A stretch of 64,000 nucleotides of DNA from an uncultured Gemmatimonadales bacterium (GTDB lineage: Bacteria; Gemmatimonadota; Gemmatimonadetes; Gemmatimonadales; GWC2-71-9), in contig CAMYLY010000012.1 of the NCBI GenBank assembly GCA_947259405.1, forward strand, positions 1 to 64,000, in the 5' to 3' direction. The notes beneath the pieces were generated by a model. That model was given only the letters and a program-made list of their open reading frames with translations, was not told the DNA's origin and searched no databases. How positions within the stretch are numbered: position 1 is the first letter of the stretch; each line of letters starts with the position of its first letter. Positions 24,208-32,842 of this stretch are shown one piece after another. The position numbers were made by a program, and so were the translations under genes.

Positions 24208-25701
24208 ATGAAAAGACGTGTCTTTGTCCGCTCTGGTCTTGCGGCCGCGATGGGCACTTCCATCCCGCTCAGTCCATCCGGGTTCCGACTCGTTCGCCAG
24301 GAGCCAGCCGATGTCGACGCCATTACCGGTGATGGCGCTGAGGTCACGTTGCGAGGCAGGGCCGTGAAGGCGTTGAGCGACCGGCTCCGCGGCCGGCTCC
24401 TCCTCGCGCACGACGACGGCTACGAGCAGGCACGCCACATTCTCAACCCCTCGTTCGACAAGCGCCCTGCGCTGATTGCACAGGTGACCGGTACGGCCGA
24501 CGTACGCACGGCGGTGGAGTTTGCCAGGGAGTACAGCCTGTTGACGGCGGTCAAGTGCGGCGGGCACAGCTACTCGGGCAAGTCGACCTGCGACGGCGGC
24601 ATCATGATTGACCTGTCACCCTTCCGTCACGTCCGGGTGGATCCGGTGGCCCGGAGGGCCCGTGTGACCGGCGGGAGTCTCCTGGGACAGCTCGATCACG
24701 AGGCTATGGCCTATGATCTCGTGACGCCCATGGGCACCGTGTCACACACTGGTGTAGGTGGGCTGGTGACCGGCGGCGGATTCGGTCGCCTGGCGCGCCG
24801 TTACGGGCTCGCGATCGACAACCTGACGAGTGTGGACGTGGTGACGGCCGACGGTGAGTTCCGACGCGCAGACGAAGAGCAGCATCCCGATTTGTTCTGG
24901 GGTGTGCGTGGGGCCGGCGGCAACTTCGGGATCGTGACGTCCTTCGAGTTCAAGCTCCATCCCATGCAGCGGCAAGTGATCGCGGGAAGCATCCTGTTTC
25001 CGATCTCTCGCGCTCGGGAAGTGCTCGCGTTTTACGCGGACTTTGCTCCAGGGGCCCCCGATGAGTTGCAGCTCGACTTCATGATGCTGAATCCCCAGGG
25101 GGACGACCGCGGCGTCGTGGGATTCAATGTGTGCTATGCTGGCCTATCCGTGCAGGCCAATCGAGCTCTCGCACCGGTTCGGAGTCTTGGGGCAACGGTC
25201 ATCGACGACGTACAACCCATCGATTACGTGGCCTTGCAGCGGTCAGGTGATTCGGACGACCCACGGGCGCGCGGCACGTACCTGAAGAGCGGGTTCATAC
25301 CCGGTATGACACCCGAACTCGCGGCCGCGATGGCGGAGGGGATGGAGGGCCATCCGGCGCGGACGACGGTTGTATTCATCCAGCAAAGTGGGGGTGCGAT
25401 TGGGCGCGTGCCCAACGATGCGATGGCGTTTGCGCATCGGGAGGCGGCGGGCAACATGCTCGCCTTGGCCGACTGGGCGTTCGGTGCCGATCCGACGGAC
25501 CACATCGCCTACATCCGCCAGTACTGGTCGACGCTCGAGCCGCACACGCGCGGATTCTACACGAACGATCTGGATTTTGAGGCAACGGCGGAATCCGTGA
25601 ATGCCAACTATCGCGAGAACTATCCTCGCTTGGTCGAGATCAAGAAGAAGTACGACCCGACCAATCTGTTCCGACTAAACGCGAATGTGCAGCCCGGATG
25701 A
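24208..25701 (+). CDS. Exported FAD-linked oxidase (berberine-bridge-enzyme-like)
   Basis: 497 residues. A twin-arginine-like N-terminus (MKRRVFVRSGLAAAMG) suggests Tat export of the folded flavoprotein. The FAD_binding_4 domain is clear: VKCGGHSYSGKS contains the His that covalently links FAD, GVGGLVTGGGFGRLARRYG is the pyrophosphate loop, and FWGVRGAGGNFGIVTSFEF follows. The C-terminal BBE tail ends NYRENYPRLVEIKKKYDP and NLFRLNANV. The second covalent Cys found in bicovalent members (in a G-x-C motif just before GVGG) is replaced here by GTVSHTGVGG, so attachment is probably through His alone. Relatives oxidise sugars, alkaloids or tetramic acids; the substrate is unknown. Confidence 0.88.
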   Translation: MKRRVFVRSGLAAAMGTSIPLSPSGFRLVRQEPADVDAITGDGAEVTLRGRAVKALSDRLRGRLLLAHDDGYEQARHILNPSFDKRPALIAQVTGTADVRTAVEFAREYSLLTAVKCGGHSYSGKSTCDGGIMIDLSPFRHVRVDPVARRARVTGGSLLGQLDHEAMAYDLVTPMGTVSHTGVGGLVTGGGFGRLARRYGLAIDNLTSVDVVTADGEFRRADEEQHPDLFWGVRGAGGNFGIVTSFEFKLHPMQRQVIAGSILFPISRAREVLAFYADFAPGAPDELQLDFMMLNPQGDDRGVVGFNVCYAGLSVQANRALAPVRSLGATVIDDVQPIDYVALQRSGDSDDPRARGTYLKSGFIPGMTPELAAAMAEGMEGHPARTTVVFIQQSGGAIGRVPNDAMAFAHREAAGNMLALADWAFGADPTDHIAYIRQYWSTLEPHTRGFYTNDLDFEATAESVNANYRENYPRLVEIKKKYDPTNLFRLNANVQPG

Positions 25702-25745
25702 TTGCAGAATGCAGATCGCATGGTGCAGATTGGGTGTGGGATTGA
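25701..25745. repeat. tgcag-containing degenerate tandem tract
   Basis: Degenerate repeats of attgcagaatgcag, atggtgcagattggg and gtgggattgagatt lie in the 71-bp spacer between the flavoprotein and the next gene. The tract shares a 14-mer with 19497-19510. Confidence 0.65.
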
Positions 25746-25772
25746 GATTCGGTCGGTGTAGGTAGTTTTCCG

Positions 25773-26729
25773 ATGAGTGCGATGATTCGGACGGTTCGAG
25801 TGCTTGTGACGGCGGCGTGCGCGCCGCTCCTGGTGGTCGGGGCCGCGCAGGGTCAGACCGGCCGGTTCGAAGGCATCGTGCGCACGGCGTCTGCGGGTGA
25901 TCCAGTCGTTGGGGCGCGCGTGACCGTCGTGGGAACGCCGCTGCGGGCCACCACGAGCCGAAGTGGTTTCTTCGTGATCGATAGCGTACCGGTGGGTACG
26001 CACGCGCTGATGGTGACCGCGATCGGGTTCGAACCCGCCACAATCACCGACCAGCGTGTGTCAGCCGGCGCGGCCACCACGGTGAACTACTCGCTCAAGG
26101 TTAGTGTGCTCAGCATCGAAGGGGTGGTGGTGACCGGCGTGACCGACCTTGCGTCGGCGTTAGTCGCCGGCGAGACGGTCGACGACATCGTCGATCATGG
26201 GGATCCGGATCAACTCCAGCTTGTGTTCCGCACCCACTTCGACCTTGCGCAGTTCGCCGAAGCGCAGCAATGGTGCGATGAGCTTCGCCGTTTCCCAAAC
26301 GACTACCGGTCGCCACTGTGTCGCCTCTGGATGCTCACTACCCCCGAGCATTCGGCCGATGTCGACCTCGCCTGGCAGCTTGCGGGAGAGGTCGGCCTGC
26401 TCGCCCCGAAGAGTGTGAATGAGTACTTCACGCTCGAATCCCATACCGTAGTCGGAGGTGTCATTGCCCGAACCGGGATGGTCGACAGTGCCCACGTGGT
26501 GCTGACGGCTGCCCGCGCCGATCCGTCGTTAGATCCATCCCTGACGCTCATCAGCTACGAGGCCTTTATGCGCATCCTCGGCGGGCAGTACGAGAAGGCG
26601 CTCGAGTTGCTCGAAGGCTTTCGGTATGTGAATCCGGAACGCTCGTTCGACTTTGGCGGCGATCTCCATTGGTTCTGGAGACCGCTACGAGATGATCCAC
26701 GATTCGAGGCGTTGCGCGTGGGGCGGTAG
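25773..26729 (+). CDS. CarboxypepD_reg-like domain fused to a TPR-like tail
   Basis: 318 residues with a signal peptide (cleavage near AAQGQ). Residues 30-115 form a complete CarboxypepD_reg/TonB-receptor N-terminal domain: GRFEGIVRTASAGDPVVGAR, TSRSGFFVIDSVPVGTHAL, TAIGFEP, then VLSIEGVVVTGVTD, which looks like a TonB box. The expected plug and 22-strand barrel do not follow. Instead residues 145-318 are alpha-helical tetratricopeptide-like repeats (FDLAQFAEAQQWCDELRRF, YEKALELLEGFRYV) ending WFWRPLRDDPRFEALRV, a tail seen in kinase-linked TPR proteins of this lineage. It is probably a periplasmic fusion protein. Confidence 0.7.
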   Translation: MSAMIRTVRVLVTAACAPLLVVGAAQGQTGRFEGIVRTASAGDPVVGARVTVVGTPLRATTSRSGFFVIDSVPVGTHALMVTAIGFEPATITDQRVSAGAATTVNYSLKVSVLSIEGVVVTGVTDLASALVAGETVDDIVDHGDPDQLQLVFRTHFDLAQFAEAQQWCDELRRFPNDYRSPLCRLWMLTTPEHSADVDLAWQLAGEVGLLAPKSVNEYFTLESHTVVGGVIARTGMVDSAHVVLTAARADPSLDPSLTLISYEAFMRILGGQYEKALELLEGFRYVNPERSFDFGGDLHWFWRPLRDDPRFEALRVGR

Positions 26730-26840
26730 GGTGGTTGGGCGGTCGAGATGGACGGCAGCCCGCCGCCGCAGGCTTTCTTCACGGCCCTTGCACACGAGCT
26801 GCGGCAGAGCGACGTGGTCGACCTGCGCTCATGAAGCGAC

Positions 26841-27530
26841 ATGAGACGTCTGCGACGACTGTCATGCGCAACCGCCGTCCTGGGTATGGCCTGCCACCAG
26901 CCGCCCACCCCTGGGGCCAACATGTGGCAGCACTATCGCCAGGTCGCCACGATCCACGCCGCAGTGATCCAAGGAGAACTGGGTCCGGCAGGCGACGCCG
27001 CGCGACGGATCGTCGATCGCGGCGCAGCGGGGTTACCCATTGGGTCGGAGGGGTTCGGCGCGCAAATGCGCGGGTACGCATTAGAGATTCTGGAAACCGA
27101 CTCGGTACCAGTGGCCGCAACCGCAACGGCTGGTATGGCTCGCATCTGTGGCGAGTGCCACATGAACTACGGTGCGGGGCCTGCCTTCCGATGGGAAGCA
27201 GGACCAAGTGAACCGTTGCGAGACGATGTTGTAGAGATGGAGCGGCACCGGTGGGCAGCGGCGCGTTTGTGGGAAGGACTCGTTGGCCCATCAGATTCCC
27301 TTTGGAATGCCGGCGTGGCGGCCCTCCTTGAGTCGACTATCCTGCCAAGGCAACTCCGGGAGCGGGACGACATCGGTGGTGAACTGCACGGCTTGGAGGC
27401 GCGCGTGCACATGCTAGGGCGCCTGGCGCTCGGGGAGCGAACGGGGCTAGGCCGAGCCGAGATCTACGGGGAACTGCTCGCGAGATGCGCCGCGTGTCAC
27501 ACCGCCATACGGGCACGGACGGGGGGCTAA
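26841..27530 (+). CDS. Two-haem c-type cytochrome lipoprotein
   Basis: 229 residues. A lipoprotein signal with LGMAC is followed by a mature domain holding two CxxCH haem-binding motifs: CGECH near residue 98 and CAACH near 219, at the very C-terminus. The spacing of about 120 residues and the helical, Arg/Glu-rich body suggest two small haem domains or a cytochrome c'-like bundle rather than a classic fused dihaem. It should lie in the periplasm, anchored to a membrane, and act as an electron carrier or redox sensor. It lies downstream of the CarboxypepD_reg/TPR gene and upstream of the peptidase operon. The physiological partner is unknown. Confidence 0.75.
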   Translation: MRRLRRLSCATAVLGMACHQPPTPGANMWQHYRQVATIHAAVIQGELGPAGDAARRIVDRGAAGLPIGSEGFGAQMRGYALEILETDSVPVAATATAGMARICGECHMNYGAGPAFRWEAGPSEPLRDDVVEMERHRWAAARLWEGLVGPSDSLWNAGVAALLESTILPRQLRERDDIGGELHGLEARVHMLGRLALGERTGLGRAEIYGELLARCAACHTAIRARTGG

Positions 27531-27531
27531 G

Positions 27532-27567
27532 CAGGGCGGTAGGGCGGTAGGACGGTAGGACGGTAAG
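27532..27567. repeat. 9-10-nt tandem tract (ggcggtag / gacggtag)
   Basis: Four imperfect copies of agggcggt/aggacggt lie between the cytochrome stop and the S10 peptidase. It is another gene-boundary tandem tract, with its own unit. Confidence 0.8.
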
Positions 27568-27628
27568 GCCCTCGCGCGTAGCTGTCACTCGACGTACCCT
27601 TGTCGCAGTCTTCCTTCGGAGCCAAGTC

Positions 27629-29170
27629 ATGTTGCAGCGTTTCACCCGCCGGATGCTCATGCCCGGGCTCGTTGCGTGCGTTCTGTCTCCGCCTGCTGGA
27701 GCCCAAGAACCGGCAAGCAACGAAGAGCCCGCGGTTACCCCGGAGCGCGAGAACCTTGCCGTCACCAACCATTCCGCGCGCATCGGTGGCCAAACCGTCG
27801 ACTATACGGCGACGGCGGGCACCCTGCTGCTCGAGGACGAAAACGGAACGCCCAAGGCGCAAGCGTTTTTCGTTGCCTACACGCGCGACGGTCTCGGCTC
27901 GACGGCAGGGCGACCGATCACGTTCTCGTACAACGGTGGCCCGGGATCCGCGTCGATATGGTTGCACATGGGGACCATGGGCCCGCGTCGCGTGCAGATG
28001 GCATCCGAAGGATTCCAACCGCGACCCCCGTATCAACTCGTCGATAACGAGCACTCGCTTCTCGACGTCACGGACATCGTGATGATCGACCCGGTGATGA
28101 CCGGGTACAGTCGCCCCGTCGAAGGGGAGGACAAGAGCCAGTTTCACGGCGTGAACGAGGACCTCCGTTGGGTGGGAGAGTTCATCCGGCGCTATGTCAC
28201 GAGGTTCGAGCGTTGGAGTTCGCCGAAGTACCTGCTCGGCGAGAGTTACGGCACGTTTCGCTCGGCTGGCTTGGCGCCGGTACTCCAGAGTCGCGGTATC
28301 GAGTTGAATGGCATCGTGCTCGTGTCATCCGTGCTTGATTTCACCACCATCCGATACAACGAAGGGAATGATCTCCCGTTCATCACGTTCCTACCCACGT
28401 ACACGGCGACGGCGTGGTATCACCGGCGGCTGGAGCCAGCGTTACAGGCGGATATGCAGCAGACCTTGAATGAAGCTCGCGCGTTTGCGGTCGGCGAGTA
28501 CGCGTCGGCGCTCTTGAAGGGGAACATGCTGAGCATGACTGAACGTCGGGACGTAGCGGAAGCCGCCGCGCGCTTGACGGGCGTCTCTGCCGATTTCTAC
28601 GAGCAATCCAACTTGCGCGTGGATCCGTCCCGGTACCGAAAAGAATTGCTCCGCGATCAACGCCTGGTGACCGGGCGCCTCGACAGCCGGTACACGGCCA
28701 GGGACGCGGACGCCGCAGGGGAGCGACAAGAATTCGATCCCTCCAATCATGCGTTGAGCGGTCCCTACACCGCGATGTTTGTCGACTATCTCCGGAACGA
28801 GCTGAACTACCGCTCCGACATGCGGTACTACACGTCCGGGCAGGTGCGCCCGTGGAACTACGAACCGTTCATGGGTCGGTATGCGACCCAGGTCGACGCG
28901 CTGCGCGGCGCCATGGCTCGCAACCCCTACCTCAAGGTGTTCGTGGCCAATGGATACTACGACATGGCGACGCCGTTCTTCGGAACGGAATACACGTTCA
29001 ATCATCTCGGGTGGGAATCGGACTACCAGGACCGTGTGACCATGGGGTACTACGAGGGCGGCCACATGATGTATATCATCGAGCGTGAGTTGGCGCAGTT
29101 CAAGACGGACGTGGCCGCATTCATTCTCGAGAGCCTTCCGCAAAGGGCTGGGACCGATGATGAACAATGA
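27629..29170 (+). CDS. Secreted S10-family serine carboxypeptidase
   Basis: 513 residues with a signal peptide ending near PAGAQ. The serine carboxypeptidase core is complete: TFSYNGGPGSASIW (oxyanion region), KYLLGESYGTFR with the nucleophile Ser, GYYDMATPFFG with the catalytic Asp, and YEGGHMMYI with the catalytic His. S10 enzymes remove C-terminal amino acids from peptides, best at acidic pH. It heads a run of four same-strand genes with short spacers (34, 5 and 12 bp): two M14 metallocarboxypeptidase-type proteins and a PAP2 enzyme. The cluster looks dedicated to trimming peptides outside the cytoplasm. Confidence 0.9.
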   Translation: MLQRFTRRMLMPGLVACVLSPPAGAQEPASNEEPAVTPERENLAVTNHSARIGGQTVDYTATAGTLLLEDENGTPKAQAFFVAYTRDGLGSTAGRPITFSYNGGPGSASIWLHMGTMGPRRVQMASEGFQPRPPYQLVDNEHSLLDVTDIVMIDPVMTGYSRPVEGEDKSQFHGVNEDLRWVGEFIRRYVTRFERWSSPKYLLGESYGTFRSAGLAPVLQSRGIELNGIVLVSSVLDFTTIRYNEGNDLPFITFLPTYTATAWYHRRLEPALQADMQQTLNEARAFAVGEYASALLKGNMLSMTERRDVAEAAARLTGVSADFYEQSNLRVDPSRYRKELLRDQRLVTGRLDSRYTARDADAAGERQEFDPSNHALSGPYTAMFVDYLRNELNYRSDMRYYTSGQVRPWNYEPFMGRYATQVDALRGAMARNPYLKVFVANGYYDMATPFFGTEYTFNHLGWESDYQDRVTMGYYEGGHMMYIIERELAQFKTDVAAFILESLPQRAGTDDEQ

Positions 29171-29204
29171 CAGAACCTTGCATCCTAACGAGGGGTCGAC
29201 ACGG

Positions 29205-31064
29205 ATGATCATACGCACGACGGTGTCCGCGGGAGCGGTGGCGCTCTTCGCAACGGTAGGGCCGCTCCCCGCGCAGACGGCATCGTACCTCGACTTCGAC
29301 GGCCTGTCGCGGGAGCTCCGATCGCTCGCAAGTGGGTCCAATGCCGCGAGCATGCAAGCACTTGGCACGTCGCACGAGGGCCGGGAGGTATGGCTTGTCA
29401 CGGTCGGCGCCCCGGGTGGGACGCCGCTCGAAAGTCGCCCGGGTGTCCTCGTCGTCGGGAACCTCGAGGGCGATCACGTCGTGGGAAGTCACCTCGCGCT
29501 GGAGACGGTGCGGTACCTACTGTCATCGGACGACGCGAATCTCGACAACACCGTCTACTACGTGGTGCCGCGTCTGAATCCGGACGGAGCGGAAGCGATG
29601 TTTGCGGCGGTCCGACATGCGCGCACGCGCAACGCATTGCCGTATGACGACGACAACGACGGTCGCATCGATGAGGATCCTCCCGAGGATTTGAACGGCG
29701 ATGGATTGATCACGATGATGCGTGTTCCCGATCCTTTGGGGGCGTACATCGTGCATCCGGACGATGCCCGGCTCATGAAAGAGGCTGACGCCAGTGAAGG
29801 TCAGGCCGGTGCGTACACGCTCTATTGGGAGGGACGCGATTCGGACGGCGATGGGTTTCTGAACGAAGACGGTGCGGGTGGCGTCGATCTGAACCGCAAC
29901 TTTCAGCATGTCTACCCGTATTGGGAGCGCGATGCCGGACCGTACATGGTGAGCGAGCCGGAGTCGCGCGCCTTGATGGACTTTGTGATCGCGCACCGCA
30001 ACATTGCCGCCGTCATCGCCTACGGCCACTCGGACAACTTGGTCACCCCACCCGATAGCCGGGGCAACCTGTCCGATGCGAATGTGTTGGACCTCGTGAT
30101 TGCGGCAGACGCGTCGAACACCGACATCTTCGCAACGGGCGTTTTTCCCGGTGGCGGTGGCGGTGGCTTCGGGGGGTTCTTCTTCGGTGGGCTGCCGGGC
30201 GCGGTACCGCAACTGCGGGGTGCCCAGCCCGGGAGAGATAACGATCCAGAGTCGGGGCGTCGGCCGGCTGAGTCGGTGAACCGGGACGACCTCACGTATT
30301 TCGAGGCAGCCTCCGACGCGTACAAAGAGATTACGGGAATCGAAAAGGTGGGCGTGAGTCGGGACGCGCGGGGGGCCCTCTTTCAGTATGGCTACTACCA
30401 GTTCGGCGTGCCGTCGTTCTCGACCCAGGGCTGGGCGCTTCCCGAGCCGGCCGAGCCCGAGGAGGAAGCGGAAGACGAGGAGGCGACTCCGCGGCAGCGT
30501 GGTGGAGCGCCAAGTGGGGGTGAACCGGGCTTCGAAGCATCACTTCTCGAAGCGATGGACGGGGCCGGTATCGACGCGTTCGTGGATTGGATGCCGTACG
30601 ACCATCCTGACCTCGGATCGGTCGAGATCGGGGGGTTCCGACCTTATGCCACCACCAACCCGCCTGCCGCAGACCTTCCTGATCTGGGGCGCGCGCACGG
30701 TGAATTCACCGCGCGGTTGGCGTCGATGCTTCCCCGCGTGCGTATCGCGCAGTCGGAGGTGATGAATCACGGGGGTGGAGTGTTCACGGTGTCGGTCGCG
30801 ATTGAAAACACAGGGTTCTTCCCGACATCGCTGCAGCACGGCGTCGTATCGCGGTCGGTGCAGCCCACCACGGTCCAGATTCAGGTCCCGCCGGAATCCA
30901 TTCTCACCGGCGATGCGAAGTCGAGCACGATCCGGAAGCTCGATGGTTCCGGGGCTCGAGCGGAGTACAGCTGGGTGATTCAGGCGCGTGAAGGCTCGAC
31001 GATCGAGATCCGTGTCCGGTCGGAGAAGGGCGGAAGCGACACCACCACCGTGACCTTGAGGTAA
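29205..31064 (+). CDS. M14-family peptidase-like protein with reversed zinc motif
   Basis: 619 residues from the ATG at 29205, preceded by GAGGGG and followed directly by a signal peptide (ending PLPAQ). The M14 landmarks are present: SHEGREVWLVTVG, LNPDGAEAM, VDLNRNFQ (substrate-binding Asn-Arg) and AYGHSDNL (third zinc His). The zinc motif, however, reads NLEGDHVVG instead of the family NxHGxE: Glu88 and His91 occupy the His and Glu positions. The catalytic-Glu region reads GVPSFSTQGW, with no Glu. Asp-rich EF-hand-like insertions (DDDNDGRIDEDPPEDLNGDG) probably bind calcium. It may be inactive or bind metal differently. It is paralogous to the next gene. Confidence 0.8.
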   Translation: MIIRTTVSAGAVALFATVGPLPAQTASYLDFDGLSRELRSLASGSNAASMQALGTSHEGREVWLVTVGAPGGTPLESRPGVLVVGNLEGDHVVGSHLALETVRYLLSSDDANLDNTVYYVVPRLNPDGAEAMFAAVRHARTRNALPYDDDNDGRIDEDPPEDLNGDGLITMMRVPDPLGAYIVHPDDARLMKEADASEGQAGAYTLYWEGRDSDGDGFLNEDGAGGVDLNRNFQHVYPYWERDAGPYMVSEPESRALMDFVIAHRNIAAVIAYGHSDNLVTPPDSRGNLSDANVLDLVIAADASNTDIFATGVFPGGGGGGFGGFFFGGLPGAVPQLRGAQPGRDNDPESGRRPAESVNRDDLTYFEAASDAYKEITGIEKVGVSRDARGALFQYGYYQFGVPSFSTQGWALPEPAEPEEEAEDEEATPRQRGGAPSGGEPGFEASLLEAMDGAGIDAFVDWMPYDHPDLGSVEIGGFRPYATTNPPAADLPDLGRAHGEFTARLASMLPRVRIAQSEVMNHGGGVFTVSVAIENTGFFPTSLQHGVVSRSVQPTTVQIQVPPESILTGDAKSSTIRKLDGSGARAEYSWVIQAREGSTIEIRVRSEKGGSDTTTVTLR

Positions 31065-31069
31065 GTGCA

Positions 31070-32830
31070 ATGATCAACAAGACAACGATTGGATTGCTGC
31101 TGGGGCTCGTCGCGCTCACCGCGGTGAACGTGCACGCGCAACAGCGCGGGTCGGATCCCGACCATCGCTTGTCACTTACCTGGGACCGGTGGCTCGATCA
31201 CGACGAGATCGGTGAGCGCATGCAGCTCATGCAACGTACTTGGCCCAACTTTCTCACGCTCCGATCGTTGGGAAACAGCCACGGCGGGCGTGAGATGTGG
31301 CTGATGACCATCAACAACCCGGCCACCGGTGGCGAACTCGACAAGGCCGGGATGTTCATCGAAGCGAACGTGCACGGCAACGAGATCCAAGGGGCGGAAG
31401 TCATCCTGTACACGATTTGGTACTTGATGGAGAACTACGACCGCATTGACGAGATCAAACGCCTCGTCGACGAGCGCGTGTTCTACCTGCTGCCGAGCGT
31501 GAATCCTGATGGTCGCGATTACTTCTTGGACAATGCCGGCTCAGGAGCGCGTACCGGCCACATCCCCGTCGACAGCGACGGCGATGGCCTGTTCGACGAA
31601 GACGGCCCCAATGATCTCAACGGCAACGGGGTCATCGAGCAGATCCGGAAGTATGTGCCGGGGCAAGGAACGCATCGGATTAGTCACGTCGATCCCAGGC
31701 TGCTCGAGCGGGTCTTCCCTGGTGAGAATGGAGATTGGGTACTGCTCGGCAGGGAGGGAATCGATGACGATGGGGACGGGCGAGTCAACGAGGATCCTGT
31801 CGGTGGCTATGACCCCAATCGGAACTACGGTTCCGATTGGCAGCCCAATTACATCCAGGGCGGATCCATGAACTATCCGTTCCAGTTGCCCGAAGCACGA
31901 GCAATCAACGACTTCATGATGACGCGCCCGAACATTGCGGGGTTCCAGTCATTCCACAACTCCGGCGGGATGATCCTGCGGGGGCCGGGGGCGGCGTGGC
32001 AGGGTAGGTACCCCACGTCGGATATCCGGGTGTATGACGAGATCGGTGAGAATGGCGAGCGGATGCTCCCGTACTACGACTACTTGGTGATTTGGCGCGG
32101 CCTCTACACCGTCCACGGTGGATCCATCGATTGGACCAACGACGGACTCGGGATCATTTCCTATTCCAACGAACTCTGGAATGGCGGGCAATACTTCAAT
32201 AGCCCGTTGTTGCAGGAGCAGCGGCAGAACCCCAACTCACCGATTTCCCCGCAGCGATCGCGCTTCTTCTTTGACGACTTTCTCGAGTTTGGTGACCAGT
32301 ATGTCGAGTGGGCGCCGTTCGAGCACCCGGTGTACGGTCAGGTGGAGATGGGGGGATGGAAGAAGCTCTCTGGTCGGGTCAACCCACGGTTCATGAGCAT
32401 GGAGTTGTTCCACCGGAACATGGCGTTCACCCTCTACCACGCCGATCAGATGCCACTTATGTCGATCGGGGAGACGAGCGTGGAGCGTGTTGGCGGCAAC
32501 CTGTACCGCGTACGCGTGGATATCACCAACGAGCGGCTGATTCCCACGATCACGGAGCGGGCACGGCAGAATCACGTCGTCCGTCCCGACCTGATCACGG
32601 TACAGGGGAACGTCGACATCGTCGCGGCTGGCTGGGTGGCCGACAAGTTCCGTCCCGGACCAACCCAGATGATCGATCAGGAGGAGCTGGACCGTATTCT
32701 CGTCCGCAGTGGGCATCCAGGCCGCACGACGCGCACCATCGAGTACCTCGTCCGCGGGTCGGGGGCGATGACGGTGACGTATTCGGCCGTGAAGGGTGGA
32801 ACCGTAAGTGCCAGCGTACAGCTGCGATAG
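31070..32830 (+). CDS. Secreted M14-family zinc carboxypeptidase
   Basis: 586 residues, signal peptide ending NVHAQ. A complete M14 active site is present: NVHGNEIQG gives His102 and Glu105, NPDGRDYF follows, YDPNRNYG gives the substrate Asn-Arg, FQSFHNSGG the third zinc His, and SYSNELW the catalytic Glu. Acidic calcium-type inserts (SDGDGLFDEDGPNDLNGNG and DDDGDGRVNED) sit between strands. It starts 5 bp after the variant paralog at 29205. The pair looks like a duplication in which only this copy kept canonical residues. It likely removes C-terminal residues from peptides in the periplasm or outside the cell. Confidence 0.88.
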   Translation: MINKTTIGLLLGLVALTAVNVHAQQRGSDPDHRLSLTWDRWLDHDEIGERMQLMQRTWPNFLTLRSLGNSHGGREMWLMTINNPATGGELDKAGMFIEANVHGNEIQGAEVILYTIWYLMENYDRIDEIKRLVDERVFYLLPSVNPDGRDYFLDNAGSGARTGHIPVDSDGDGLFDEDGPNDLNGNGVIEQIRKYVPGQGTHRISHVDPRLLERVFPGENGDWVLLGREGIDDDGDGRVNEDPVGGYDPNRNYGSDWQPNYIQGGSMNYPFQLPEARAINDFMMTRPNIAGFQSFHNSGGMILRGPGAAWQGRYPTSDIRVYDEIGENGERMLPYYDYLVIWRGLYTVHGGSIDWTNDGLGIISYSNELWNGGQYFNSPLLQEQRQNPNSPISPQRSRFFFDDFLEFGDQYVEWAPFEHPVYGQVEMGGWKKLSGRVNPRFMSMELFHRNMAFTLYHADQMPLMSIGETSVERVGGNLYRVRVDITNERLIPTITERARQNHVVRPDLITVQGNVDIVAAGWVADKFRPGPTQMIDQEELDRILVRSGHPGRTTRTIEYLVRGSGAMTVTYSAVKGGTVSASVQLR

Positions 32831-32842
32831 GAGAACCGCATC

